Positions 1-6,669 of a stretch of DNA of 12,097 bases are shown here, in pieces. The notes under the pieces were generated by a model. It saw only the letters and a list, made by a program, of their open reading frames with translations, was not told the origin of the DNA and ran no database searches. Every line of letters starts with the position of its first letter. Position 1 is the stretch's first letter. Both the position numbers and the translations under genes were made by a program. Source of the DNA: Alkalimonas cellulosilytica (GTDB lineage: Bacteria; Pseudomonadota; Gammaproteobacteria; Enterobacterales; Alteromonadaceae); the NCBI RefSeq assembly GCF_036325985.1, contig NZ_JAUHLI010000034.1, forward strand, positions 1 through 12,097. The letters are read 5' to 3'.

Positions 1-71
1 AAGGCTCATCGTTTTATGATGAAACCTTCGTGACAGAGCAAAAAATAACTATACATTCGCTAAATAGCTGA

Positions 72-77
72 TATGAT
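72..77 (+). promoter_or_regulatory. candidate extended -10 promoter of the cold-shock gene
   Basis: TATGAT at 72-77 matches five of six bases of the sigma-70 -10 box and is preceded by TG one base upstream (69-70), making an extended -10. The -35 position (about 49-54) is poor. Initiation near base 84 would give a leader of roughly 180 nt, which fits the long 5' untranslated regions known for CspA-family mRNAs. Assigned by eye. Confidence 0.4.
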
Positions 78-83
78 GATGTC

Positions 84-261
84 TGGCCTGTAATGCAGAC
101 CTATGTACACAACTTGTTCCTGAACACTTCGCAGCACAGCTTCATAGTAAGTCATGTCCCTGAAGATTCACGCTGGTTGGCCACATAAGTAACATTTTTG
201 CCGGCTACCAACGCATCATGCGTTACACACTTAAATTTTTATATTTTTCAGGAGACATCAC
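84..261 (+). promoter_or_regulatory. long 5' leader of the cold-shock mRNA
   Basis: About 180 nt lie between the candidate promoter and the start codon with no credible ORF. A hairpin with 6-bp arms AACGCA and TGCGTT sits at 210-224, and the strong ribosome binding site AGGAG is at 250-254, 7 nt before the ATG. Leaders of this length in cspA-type genes act as RNA thermosensors that control stability and translation. Whether this one does is inference: I did not find a clear E. coli-type cold box. Confidence 0.4.
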
Positions 262-471
262 ATGTCTAAATCAACTGGTATCGTTAAATGGTTCAACGCT
301 GACAAAGGTTTTGGTTTCATCACTCCAGATAACGGTGGCGCTGATGCATTCGTTCACTACCGCGCTATCATGAGCGATGGTTACAAAACTCTGACTGAAG
401 GCCAGCGCGTTTCTTTCGAAATCGAGCAAGGCCAGAAAGGTCCACAAGCTGCGAACGTAACTCCGCTGTAA
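262..471 (+). CDS. CspA-family cold-shock protein (RNA chaperone)
   Basis: A 69-residue protein, the standard length for a single cold-shock domain. The OB-fold nucleic-acid-binding motifs are visible: RNP1 as KGFGFI at residues 15-20 and RNP2 as AFVHY at 29-33, with the conserved KWFN at 9-12. The usual HFSAI after RNP2 reads HYRAI here, a tolerated variation. Such proteins bind single-stranded RNA/DNA in the cytoplasm and melt mRNA structure, either on cold shock or constitutively. The start is fixed by AGGAG 7 nt upstream. The gene is monocistronic, with a long leader before it and a strong terminator after it. Which paralogue (cspA, cspC, cspE and so on) it is cannot be told from the sequence, so no symbol is given. 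Confidence 0.96.
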   Translation: MSKSTGIVKWFNADKGFGFITPDNGGADAFVHYRAIMSDGYKTLTEGQRVSFEIEQGQKGPQAANVTPL

Positions 472-490
472 GGCTGACTTACTTCGATCT

Positions 491-517
491 AAAAAGGACA
501 CCGCGGTGTCCTTTTTT
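491..517. terminator. bidirectional Rho-independent terminator
   Basis: A perfect 26-bp palindrome (arms AAAAAGGACACCG and CGGTGTCCTTTTT) at 491-516 lies 20 bp after the cold-shock stop codon. It has a run of T on the right and a run of A on the left, so it can terminate both the cold-shock transcript and the convergent acyltransferase transcript from the minus strand. Confidence 0.93.
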
Positions 518-576
518 GTTGCCTGCTTTTTGCAGCGGGCTCCCATCGATTTGATGCAATGCCCGCTTGCCGCAGT

Positions 577-1719
577 TTACTGTGAAGCCGCGTCCTGCTC
601 TGCCTGTTGCTGCCGCTTGAATACTGGCGCGCCGTACATGGTTTTTAACCACTGCTGTTCAGCCTCCGAGTGTTCAGCCAGCTTGGCTTGCCACATGGCC
701 CGGTCTTCAGCACCAATGCTATCGTGTTCTACCCCGGCTGCCAGATAATTGATCGGGAATAAACGGTAGTTGCGATAAATCTCTGCATCCAACGCGGCAG
801 CCAGTTCATCGGCTGAGTCCACATTGGGCTGCACCATCTTGCCAAATGCCACATGCACCCGACCTTTCATACCGGTGATGCCCTGGATAATGCTATCAAT
901 ATCTTCAAACTCACCTTTTTGGTAATGCCCTTGTGTTTGCTTTTGCACCAGTTCACGGACTTTGGCTTTATCGCATGGATCCAGCTCATAGCTGATAGTG
1001 ACGGGCACGATGTGCAGTTGACCGATGTCCTCGGCAAAACTCAGGCCTTGCTTGCGGCCTTCGATATACAGCATTTTAAGCATGGCTACATCGGTATAAT
1101 CGTTGCCGTCTTTGGCGCGGCCTTCCCGTTGAGCAATCCAGATCGATTGCTTTTCAGTGCCTAACGAATGGTGAATATAAGCCGATAGCTGGCCTAAAGC
1201 TTTTAGCATTTCACGCGGCCCTTTGGCAGAGCGGCGGACAATAAAGCTTTTATTGAGCCGCATCAGCGCAGTAACGCAATCTTTTTTCAGCAGGTTATCA
1301 CCAATAGCAATGCGGGCCGTGTTCATGCCGTATTTGTGCAAACACCAGTTCACAATGGCCGGATCCATCGCTATATCCCGGTGATTGGAAATAAACAGGT
1401 AGGCCTGATCTTTTTTCAGCTGCTCCACCCCAGAGTAACTGAAATCCGTGGTGGTATTGGCCATGGTTTTTTTCATATAGGCTGCAACCTGCAGTTGCAC
1501 ATCCCGCACACTGTTCAGGCTGGACCATTTGCGCTTGAGGGCAGCTTTTACCAAAGGCGATAACAGCCAGCCGAAAGGGCCCGATAAGTGCGGAAAGCGG
1601 TAATGCAAAATAGCCTTAATAAACTCCTGATCCGCAATCAGATCAGCAATGGCGCCGGCAACTTCCTGATCGTGATAAGGCCGGATATCAAAAAACGGGT
1701 CTTGTTCTGTTTGCGTCAT
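577..1719 (-). CDS. LPLAT-family glycerol acyltransferase (PlsC-like)
   Basis: A 380-residue protein of the lysophospholipid/glycerolipid acyltransferase superfamily. Block I appears as SNHRDIAMDPA, with H113 and D119. The spacing is one residue longer than the classic HX4D, but the HRDIxxD form is, from memory, typical of one LPLAT branch. Block II is FIVRR (159-163), block III is QREGR with E199-R201, and block IV is IVPVTISYEL near 240. The expected reaction is transfer of an acyl chain from acyl-CoA or acyl-ACP to a glycerolipid hydroxyl at the inner membrane; the true substrate is unknown. There is no clear transmembrane helix. The gene stands alone, convergent with the cold-shock gene and divergent from the diguanylate cyclase. 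Upstream of the chosen ATG lies a strong AGGAGG followed by an ATG whose frame hits TGA after three codons (see findings). Confidence 0.85.
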   Translation of the reverse strand: MTQTEQDPFFDIRPYHDQEVAGAIADLIADQEFIKAILHYRFPHLSGPFGWLLSPLVKAALKRKWSSLNSVRDVQLQVAAYMKKTMANTTTDFSYSGVEQLKKDQAYLFISNHRDIAMDPAIVNWCLHKYGMNTARIAIGDNLLKKDCVTALMRLNKSFIVRRSAKGPREMLKALGQLSAYIHHSLGTEKQSIWIAQREGRAKDGNDYTDVAMLKMLYIEGRKQGLSFAEDIGQLHIVPVTISYELDPCDKAKVRELVQKQTQGHYQKGEFEDIDSIIQGITGMKGRVHVAFGKMVQPNVDSADELAAALDAEIYRNYRLFPINYLAAGVEHDSIGAEDRAMWQAKLAEHSEAEQQWLKTMYGAPVFKRQQQAEQDAASQ

Positions 1720-1728
1720 GCGATCACT

Positions 1729-1751
1729 TCAGTCGTGCATCAAAGCCTCCT
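1729..1751 (-). promoter_or_regulatory. strong ribosome binding site and three-codon ORF before the acyltransferase
   Basis: On the minus strand AGGAGG (1746-1751) is followed 5 nt later by ATG CAC GAC TGA (1740-1729). This is in the same frame as the acyltransferase ATG at 1719, which itself has only a weak binding site. It may be a minimal leader ORF feeding reinitiation, or the original start broken by a nonsense change. Confidence 0.45.
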
Positions 1752-1866
1752 ATTCTACCGACTCTGAAGCTATTGACCAGTGCCAGCTACAAAAAATACA
1801 GCAAGCAGCTCATCCTTAATTTACTGATATAGCGCTGAAAAATTGTGCAACTAAGCAAGCGTTGTT

Positions 1867-3777
1867 ATGATAAAGCGCGTAATGTTTTTCAATGAGAACT
1901 CTATGTTATCTGGCCGCTGGCACATTTTATTTTTCTGTTTCGTGATGCTTGGCTATAGCACTTATCTGCCGGCTTCACCATTGAGCAAGCTGGAGCCCGA
2001 GTTCAATGCACTTTATATTGAAAGTCAGCAGCAACCAGCTACCGCCCTGCAACAGATTGAAATTCAGCTAGGCTCTGCAGCCGGACCATTACAGCAAGCA
2101 CAGTTGCTTTATATTCAGGCTGAGCTGCAAACGCTGTTGGTGTATCCGGAACAAGCGCTGAAAAGTGCAGCACAGGCACTGGCTCTGATTGATGCAAGCG
2201 AGCAGCCCTGGCTGTATCATAGTCTGCAACTGGTCCGCGCCTATGCCTTTGATTTGGCAGGCACGCCAGCAGAAGGCATGACGATCACTGAAAATGTCCT
2301 GCAATTCGCCAAGGAGCTGCAGCACCAGCAGTTGTTCATTCAGGCATTGGTTGTTCGCGGCGTACTGCAGTTAAGCCTGGTCAATTATGTAGAAGCCTTG
2401 CAAGATTTACTGCATGCGTACCAACTCGCACCAACAACTGGTGCTGGGGTCGTCACCAAAGGCCATATCGCTGGCTACATTGCACTGGTGTATGAGTACC
2501 GCCGTGAGCATGAGCTCTCCATCCCTTATTTTGAAGAGGCCGTCGCTTTTCATCAGCAACAAAACAGCCCGGTCGAAGTGAGCATTGCTATGTATGGCCT
2601 CGGGAAAGCCCATAGCAAGCTGGGTGACCTCGCTATCGGTAAGAGCAAACTGCAGCAATCACTGCAATTAGCAGAGGCAGCCGGTGACGACCAGGGGGTT
2701 GCTTACGCACAAAAAGAGTTAGCGGGTATAGCCTTACAGCAACAGGATCCTGAGCAAGCTAAAACATTGCTGCTGCTAGCACTCGCCAGTTTTGAGCAAG
2801 CCAATAATCGTTACATGCTGCTGGATACTCAGCTACAACTCGGCCGAATCGCCTTACAAGCTGGTGATACGACGACCGCAGAAGTGCACCTGCAGCAGGC
2901 GAAGCACTTCGCCGATCCAGAACACATGCCCATTCAACATGCCGAGGTACAACGCCTGCAAGCAGAGTGGCTAAGTCAAACAGGCCAAAGTAACGATGCA
3001 TACCAATTGCTTAAAACCGCCAGCCTACGGCTAACCGAGTTACAACGCGAAGAAAGTACGCAGTTGTTGCATCAACTGCGAGCCCAACACGAGCTTGATA
3101 GCCGGATGCTTGAAAATGAACTGCTGCAAAAAGAGCTGGAGCTGCAACACAGCCTGGTCAGCAATCAAGCCAGGCATCAGCGGCTACTCACGGCGCTGTT
3201 AATTGGTGCCATCACAGGTAGCTTGCTGTTGCTGCTCCTGTTGACACGGATCTGGTGGCAACGTAAACGACTGCATCAGCTCGCTCATTTTGACAACCTG
3301 ACCTCGCTTCCCAACCGGCATTTCACCCTGAAACTGCTGGATCAGCAGCTACGTCTTGCCAGTCGCCACAATCACCCGCTTAGTGTAGCCATGCTGGATC
3401 TTGATCACTTTAAGCAGGTCAATGATCAGTTTGGCCATGCCACCGGTGATCAACTTCTGCGCGACTTTGCAACTTTGTGCCAGCAACAGCTGCGCAGCAG
3501 CGACATCATTGGGCGTATTGGTGGTGAAGAGTTCCTAGCCATTCTACCTCATACCCCGGCGGATGCTGCGGCAGCAGTGTTGGAAAAACTGCGTCAGGGC
3601 ACCGAACAGTTGGCCAGCAAATACGATGCTGATCGAGTAACCACGACTGTTTCCATCGGCATGTGTGCTTTTAGCGGTTATGACAGTGCAGACACCTTAA
3701 TGCTCAGTGCCGATCAGGCGCTGTATGAAGCCAAAGCCAAAGGCAGAAATCAACTGCAGTTAAGTTCGGCTAGCTAG
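1867..3777 (+). CDS. membrane diguanylate cyclase with TPR-like sensor (GGDEF protein)
   Basis: A 636-residue inner-membrane protein. A signal-type hydrophobic segment (WHILFFCFVMLGYS) is followed by a long helical region of TPR-like repeats (about residues 40-400, rich in A, L and Q), a coiled-coil stretch near 400-435, a transmembrane helix at about 440-464, and a C-terminal GGDEF domain. The catalytic signature is GGEEF at 552-556, an active variant, and the product-inhibition I-site RSSD (543-546) sits the canonical five residues before it. The protein should make cyclic di-GMP from two GTP in the cytoplasm and be feedback-inhibited. The TPR region would lie in the periplasm and sense a protein or peptide partner (inference). 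Start choice is uncertain: ATG 1903 gives a cleaner signal sequence and a weak GAGAA site, while ATG 1867 has no obvious binding site. Residue numbers are from 1867. Confidence 0.92.
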   Translation: MIKRVMFFNENSMLSGRWHILFFCFVMLGYSTYLPASPLSKLEPEFNALYIESQQQPATALQQIEIQLGSAAGPLQQAQLLYIQAELQTLLVYPEQALKSAAQALALIDASEQPWLYHSLQLVRAYAFDLAGTPAEGMTITENVLQFAKELQHQQLFIQALVVRGVLQLSLVNYVEALQDLLHAYQLAPTTGAGVVTKGHIAGYIALVYEYRREHELSIPYFEEAVAFHQQQNSPVEVSIAMYGLGKAHSKLGDLAIGKSKLQQSLQLAEAAGDDQGVAYAQKELAGIALQQQDPEQAKTLLLLALASFEQANNRYMLLDTQLQLGRIALQAGDTTTAEVHLQQAKHFADPEHMPIQHAEVQRLQAEWLSQTGQSNDAYQLLKTASLRLTELQREESTQLLHQLRAQHELDSRMLENELLQKELELQHSLVSNQARHQRLLTALLIGAITGSLLLLLLLTRIWWQRKRLHQLAHFDNLTSLPNRHFTLKLLDQQLRLASRHNHPLSVAMLDLDHFKQVNDQFGHATGDQLLRDFATLCQQQLRSSDIIGRIGGEEFLAILPHTPADAAAAVLEKLRQGTEQLASKYDADRVTTTVSIGMCAFSGYDSADTLMLSADQALYEAKAKGRNQLQLSSAS

Positions 3778-3872
3778 CAAGTCTTCATCCTCCATGGATG
3801 TCATATTGTTGTCATCTCCGCCCAGTAAGCTAAAGCTACATTCTGTGCTGTGTGCTCAATGGAGGGTCTCAG

Positions 3873-4388
3873 ATGCGAGCCATACAACCCATAGCAGAAT
3901 TAGATTTAGCATTTTCGTTGTTTTGCTTACGGCACCGCTTTAACAGGCAAGTGGCCAGTATCAGCAAAGTCATTTCGCGCACTGGTGATGGCCACCTCTA
4001 CTTGTTGCTTGGCCTGCTAACCTGGTGGCTGGATAGCCCCCGCTTCCTGCAAGCTGGCTTACTGGCCTTCAGCATTCATCTCCCCATCTATTGGTTAGCC
4101 AAAAACAGTTTTCGCCGCCGCCGCCCCAAAGAGCTGTGTGAATTGCTTACCTGCTTTATCACTCCAAGTGATCGTTACAGCTTACCCTCGGGTCATACTG
4201 CAGCCGCCTTTTTAATGGCGACGCTCATCGGTCAATTTTATCCGGAGTTTTATCTGCTGGCGCTGTGCTGGGCTAGCCTGATCGGTTTATCCCGCATCTT
4301 ACTGGGTGTGCACTTTATGACCGACGTATTGATTGGAGCACTGCTGGGCATGGCCTGTGCGCATATCGCTCTGTCCCTTTTACCTTAG
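3873..4388 (+). CDS. PAP2-superfamily lipid phosphatase
   Basis: A 171-residue, mostly hydrophobic multi-pass membrane protein with all three motifs of the PAP2/acid phosphatase superfamily: KX6RP at residues 77-85, PSGH at 105-108, and SRX5HX3D at 140-151 (S140, R141, H147, D151). H108 and H147 are the expected catalytic histidines. The family removes phosphate from phosphatidate, undecaprenyl pyrophosphate or similar lipid phosphates, with the active site usually facing the periplasm. I chose ATG 3873 because GGAGGG at 3861-3866 sits 6 nt ahead; a GTG at 3852 would add seven residues but includes the binding site. The stop codon overlaps the ribosome binding site of the next gene, so the two are almost certainly cotranslated. 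Substrate is not determined. Confidence 0.93.
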   Translation: MRAIQPIAELDLAFSLFCLRHRFNRQVASISKVISRTGDGHLYLLLGLLTWWLDSPRFLQAGLLAFSIHLPIYWLAKNSFRRRRPKELCELLTCFITPSDRYSLPSGHTAAAFLMATLIGQFYPEFYLLALCWASLIGLSRILLGVHFMTDVLIGALLGMACAHIALSLLP

Positions 4389-4395
4389 GAGTTTT

Positions 4396-5445
4396 ATGAA
4401 AATACTTTACGGTGTGCAGGGAACCGGCAATGGCCATATCGCCCGCGCCAGAGCCATGGCGCAGGCACTAAAAAAGCAGCCCGTACAGGTGGATTATTTG
4501 TTTTCCGGCCGCGCTGCTGACCAGTATTTTTCGATGGACGACTTTGGCGACTATCAAACCCGACGAGGCTTAACCTTCATCACCGAGCAAGGGCGCATTC
4601 GTCCGGTCAAAACAGCCCTTACTAATCATCCGTTGCAATTATGGCGCGATATGAAAGCACTGGATCTATCCGGCTACGATCTGGTGATTAACGACTTTGA
4701 ACCTGTCAGCGCCTGGGCGGCCCGCAGGCAGAAGATCCCATCGGTTGGTATCAGCCATCAGAATGCCTTTCGCCATCAGGTCCCCAAGGTTGGTATGACA
4801 GCCCTGGATCGGCTGGTGATGCAGTACTTTGCGCCAGTACAGCACTCCATTGGTTTGCACTGGTATCACTTTGACCAACCCATTCTGCCCCCCATCGTGC
4901 ACCAAATCGATGGGCAAACAACCGATGCAGAGCCTTATATTCTGGTGTATCTGCCGTTTGAGCAGCTGCAACAAATCCGCAGCTTGCTGCAACGCATTAA
5001 AACCCAACGTTTCGTTTGCTATCACCCGGAACAAAAAGAGCATGAAATTGCTGATAACATCAGCCTGCACCCACTGTCGCATCAGAACTTTCAACGCCAT
5101 TTGCAACGCTGTGAAGGCGTGATTGCCAACGGTGGCTTTGAACTGCCGTCCGAAGCCTTATCCTTGGGAAAAAAGTTGTTGTTAAAGCCGTTGATGGGCC
5201 AGTTTGAACAGCAAAGCAATGTAGAAACCCTGCGCCAGCTTGGCCTGGCCACCGCCATGACCGAACTGAACGCCCAAACCATTATTCAATGGCTGCAAAC
5301 CAAAAGCGCCGGCCAGGTGCACTACCCCAAGGTAGCCGAAGCCCTGGCCAACTGGGTTGTTCAGGGCAAGTGGGACGATAGCACGCAGCTTTGGCAGGAG
5401 TTATGGCAGCAGACCGAGTTTCCAAAAGGGGTTCAGTTGCCTTGA
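4396..5445 (+). CDS. MJ1255/VC2487-family GT-B glycosyltransferase
   Basis: A 349-residue protein with the look of a MurG-like GT-B glycosyltransferase. The N-terminal GTGNGH glycine-rich loop is at 9-14, and the C-terminal donor-binding region runs NGGFELPSEALSLGK (245-259), KPLMGQFEQQSN (264-275), which is the GGxxE...P...EQxxN pattern of nucleotide-sugar enzymes. The opening MKILYGVQGTGNGHIARAR is characteristic of the MJ1255/VC2487 family. It should be cytoplasmic or membrane-peripheral and transfer a sugar to a lipid or other acceptor; neither donor nor acceptor is known. ATG 4396 follows TAGGAG, which includes the stop of the PAP2 gene, a 7-nt gap. The pairing suggests that one enzyme glycosylates and the other dephosphorylates lipid-linked intermediates (inference). 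A longer start at 4333 would overlap the PAP2 gene and lacks a good binding site. Confidence 0.87.
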   Translation: MKILYGVQGTGNGHIARARAMAQALKKQPVQVDYLFSGRAADQYFSMDDFGDYQTRRGLTFITEQGRIRPVKTALTNHPLQLWRDMKALDLSGYDLVINDFEPVSAWAARRQKIPSVGISHQNAFRHQVPKVGMTALDRLVMQYFAPVQHSIGLHWYHFDQPILPPIVHQIDGQTTDAEPYILVYLPFEQLQQIRSLLQRIKTQRFVCYHPEQKEHEIADNISLHPLSHQNFQRHLQRCEGVIANGGFELPSEALSLGKKLLLKPLMGQFEQQSNVETLRQLGLATAMTELNAQTIIQWLQTKSAGQVHYPKVAEALANWVVQGKWDDSTQLWQELWQQTEFPKGVQLP

Positions 5446-5564
5446 ACTGGACTGCTGGCTGAGCTAGCCTGCCGCTCTATAATAAGAAATAACTGATATG
5501 AGCTGGCAATCCTGATTGGCAGTTGGTAGCTGCATGGCTGATCATGAGTATTACTGCATTCACC

Positions 5565-5593
5565 TTGTAATCTGTTACTTTATGCACCATACT
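5565..5593 (+). promoter_or_regulatory. candidate yafNO promoter
   Basis: TTGTAA at 5565-5570 and CATACT at 5588-5593 are separated by 17 bp, each matching four of six bases of the sigma-70 boxes. The dyad operator begins 2 bp downstream, where a bound antitoxin would block initiation. Assigned by eye; other placements are possible. Confidence 0.35.
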
Positions 5594-5595
5594 AG

Positions 5596-5631
5596 CTTTG
5601 CACTTAATTACGTACATAACCAAGTGCAAAG
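5596..5631. promoter_or_regulatory. dyad operator of the yafNO toxin-antitoxin operon
   Basis: A perfect 10-bp inverted repeat: CTTTGCACTT at 5596-5605 and AAGTGCAAAG at 5622-5631, with a 16-bp spacer (about 26 bp centre to centre, 2.5 turns). It lies 25 bp before the yafN start. Phd/YefM-type antitoxins autoregulate by binding such repeats, so this is the expected binding site of the YafN or YafNO complex. Confidence 0.7.
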
Positions 5632-5655
5632 TTTTGTATTTATACGAGGTGTATT

Positions 5656-5949
5656 ATGTCTTCGCATGCGATTTTGGCTGAAAAAGCAGTTTCAGTATCC
5701 GAAGCCCGCAAAAACTTAAGCCAGTACTTTATTGATGAGCCAGTGGCGGTGCTTTCAAACAACAAACCAACAGGTTACATGCTCAGTGCAGAGCTTTACG
5801 AGAAAATGCTACGTATTATTGAGGCATCTGGCGCTGCAGAGCAAGGTTTATTCCGGCCTGCGGCAGCACGGCTTAAAGAAATAAGCCGGTTGAGTGAACA
5901 GCTGCTGCTAGAGGCTGATGCTGCAAAATTGCGTGAATTTACCGAGTGA
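5656..5949 (+). CDS. yafN: YafN antitoxin (Phd/YefM family)
   Basis: A 97-residue protein, the same length as E. coli YafN and closely similar throughout from memory (ILAEKAVSVSEARKN near the start, YFIDEPVAVLSNNKPTGY, then the RPAAARLKEI segment). The N-terminal half is the Phd/YefM fold that dimerises and binds operator DNA; the C-terminal acidic tail should wrap and neutralise YafO. It is cytoplasmic and labile by family expectation. CGAGGT at 5645-5650 fixes the ATG start. Its TGA overlaps the GTG start of yafO by four bases (GTGA), the usual translational coupling of type II pairs. Unlike E. coli, there is no dinB upstream and no yafP downstream. Confidence 0.93.
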   Translation: MSSHAILAEKAVSVSEARKNLSQYFIDEPVAVLSNNKPTGYMLSAELYEKMLRIIEASGAAEQGLFRPAAARLKEISRLSEQLLLEADAAKLREFTE

Positions 5950-6341
5950 TTCGGGTATTTACTAGCAAGATCCTTGACGAAGCACTTAGCAAAGACGAGC
6001 GCTTAGCATTGATCGCAGATTTCAAAAAGTATAAATCTGGTGTTTTGCCTGCGTGGTTTGGTAAAGATGTCCTCTACGATCACCCTTATAACCTTGATAT
6101 CATCAAGCTAGAACAGGTTAAGCACATTCACCTGGCAACACATGGCGTTGGTTTCCCCCTTTTTATTGCTCAAGTTAAACGAACAAGTGATATCCACCTA
6201 GTTTATTGTCAGGGGTTTAGCAATAAGAATTGCTATTTACTGATGGCTATCCTTCAACCCAACGCACATGCTTTAGCTCGGTCGAATCAGATAATGTATA
6301 AGTTAGGCTTGATGGCAGAAGCTTTTCGGCAAAAATTCTAA
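5946..6341 (+). CDS. yafO: YafO mRNA interferase toxin
   Basis: A 131-residue protein (E. coli YafO is 132) with the family landmarks ADFKKYKSGVLPAWFGKD, the central IKLEQVKHIHLA, HLVYCQGF, LLMAILQPNAHALAR and the ending MAEAFRQKF. YafO is a ribosome-dependent endoribonuclease that cuts translated mRNA shortly downstream of the start codon and halts growth. The start is GTG at 5946, overlapping the yafN stop. The reading frame is intact and full length, so the toxin is probably functional and held in check by YafN. It ends 62 bp before a tRNA terminator at an element boundary, so the pair could be backbone DNA or part of an older insertion. Confidence 0.93.
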   Translation: MIRVFTSKILDEALSKDERLALIADFKKYKSGVLPAWFGKDVLYDHPYNLDIIKLEQVKHIHLATHGVGFPLFIAQVKRTSDIHLVYCQGFSNKNCYLLMAILQPNAHALARSNQIMYKLGLMAEAFRQKF

Positions 6342-6403
6342 AGCTTCAAATGAATACAGGTGTATGACTGAGAAATGATGTTCAATATCTGAATAGCAGA
6401 CAC

Positions 6404-6428
6404 AAAAAAACCTGTTAAAAAACAGGTT
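6404..6428 (-). terminator. terminator of the tRNA-Pro gene remnant
   Basis: On the minus strand, directly after the tRNA CCA end, an 8-bp stem (AACCTGTT and AACAGGTT, 6409-6428) with a TTTT loop is followed by a run of seven T. This is a standard tRNA-operon terminator and supports the view that the tRNA 3' part is the original chromosomal copy. Confidence 0.85.
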
Positions 6429-6435
6429 GTTTTGT

Positions 6436-6483
6436 TGGTCGGTACGAGAGGATTTGAACCTCCGACCCCTGACACCCCATGAC
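6436..6483 (-). other. attachment site: 3' fragment of tRNA-Pro(GGG)
   Basis: Read on the minus strand, this is the 3' part of a tRNA: GTC of the 5' anticodon stem (6481-6483), loop ATGGGGT with anticodon GGG (6474-6480), GTCAG (6469-6473), variable loop (6464-6468), T arm GGAGG-TTCAAAT-CCTCT (6447-6463), acceptor strand CGTACCG (6440-6446), discriminator A and CCA (6436-6438). It closely resembles the E. coli proL 3' half. To the right, where the D arm and 5' acceptor strand should be, there is no tRNA sequence. A tRNA 3' end without its 5' half next to a tyrosine integrase is the classic displaced att site of an integrated element, with crossover in or near the anticodon loop. Confidence 0.88.
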
Positions 6484-6509
6484 TTTCCAAAGCCCCATTC
6501 AGGGGCTCT

Positions 6510-6614
6510 AATGACCACCAATGACATAACAAGACAAATACTTAAGTTATTGAATAAAAACAACAATGACATTTAGTGAGCTTCAGTGTGATCGACTTCC
6601 CTGCTATGGTCATT
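6510..6614. repeat. AATGAC repeats near the att site (possible integrase arm sites)
   Basis: AATGAC occurs at 6510-6515, 6520-6525 and 6565-6570 on the plus strand and at 6609-6614 inverted. Two copies read CAATGACA, and two are related as AATGACCA. Clustering between the att core and the integrase gene fits arm-type binding sites for the N-terminal domain of a tyrosine integrase. The motif is short and the assignment is tentative. Confidence 0.35.
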
Positions 6615-6635
6615 TCAAAGTGCGTGCTATATATT

Positions 6636-6644
6636 TGCTATACA
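6636..6644 (+). promoter_or_regulatory. candidate extended -10 promoter of the integrase
   Basis: TGC followed by TATACA (6639-6644) forms an extended -10 box about 25 bp before the integrase ATG. No good -35 box lies at the right distance. A perfect DnaA-box consensus (TTATCCACA, 6648-6656) covers the likely start point. Confidence 0.35.
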
Positions 6645-6669
6645 AGCTTATCCACAGCATGGTACTGCA

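Noticed and set aside
271..546. Minus-strand ORF opposite the cold-shock gene
   Set aside because: It is an antisense shadow of the CspA frame with no binding site and no protein-like features, and it crosses the terminator.
5516..5719. Plus-strand 67-codon ORF before and into yafN
   Set aside because: It spans the yafNO promoter and operator, overlaps yafN in another frame and lacks a binding site.
6436..6483. A functional tRNA-Pro gene
   Set aside because: Only the part from the anticodon stem to CCA is present; the acceptor 5' strand and D arm are missing to the right.
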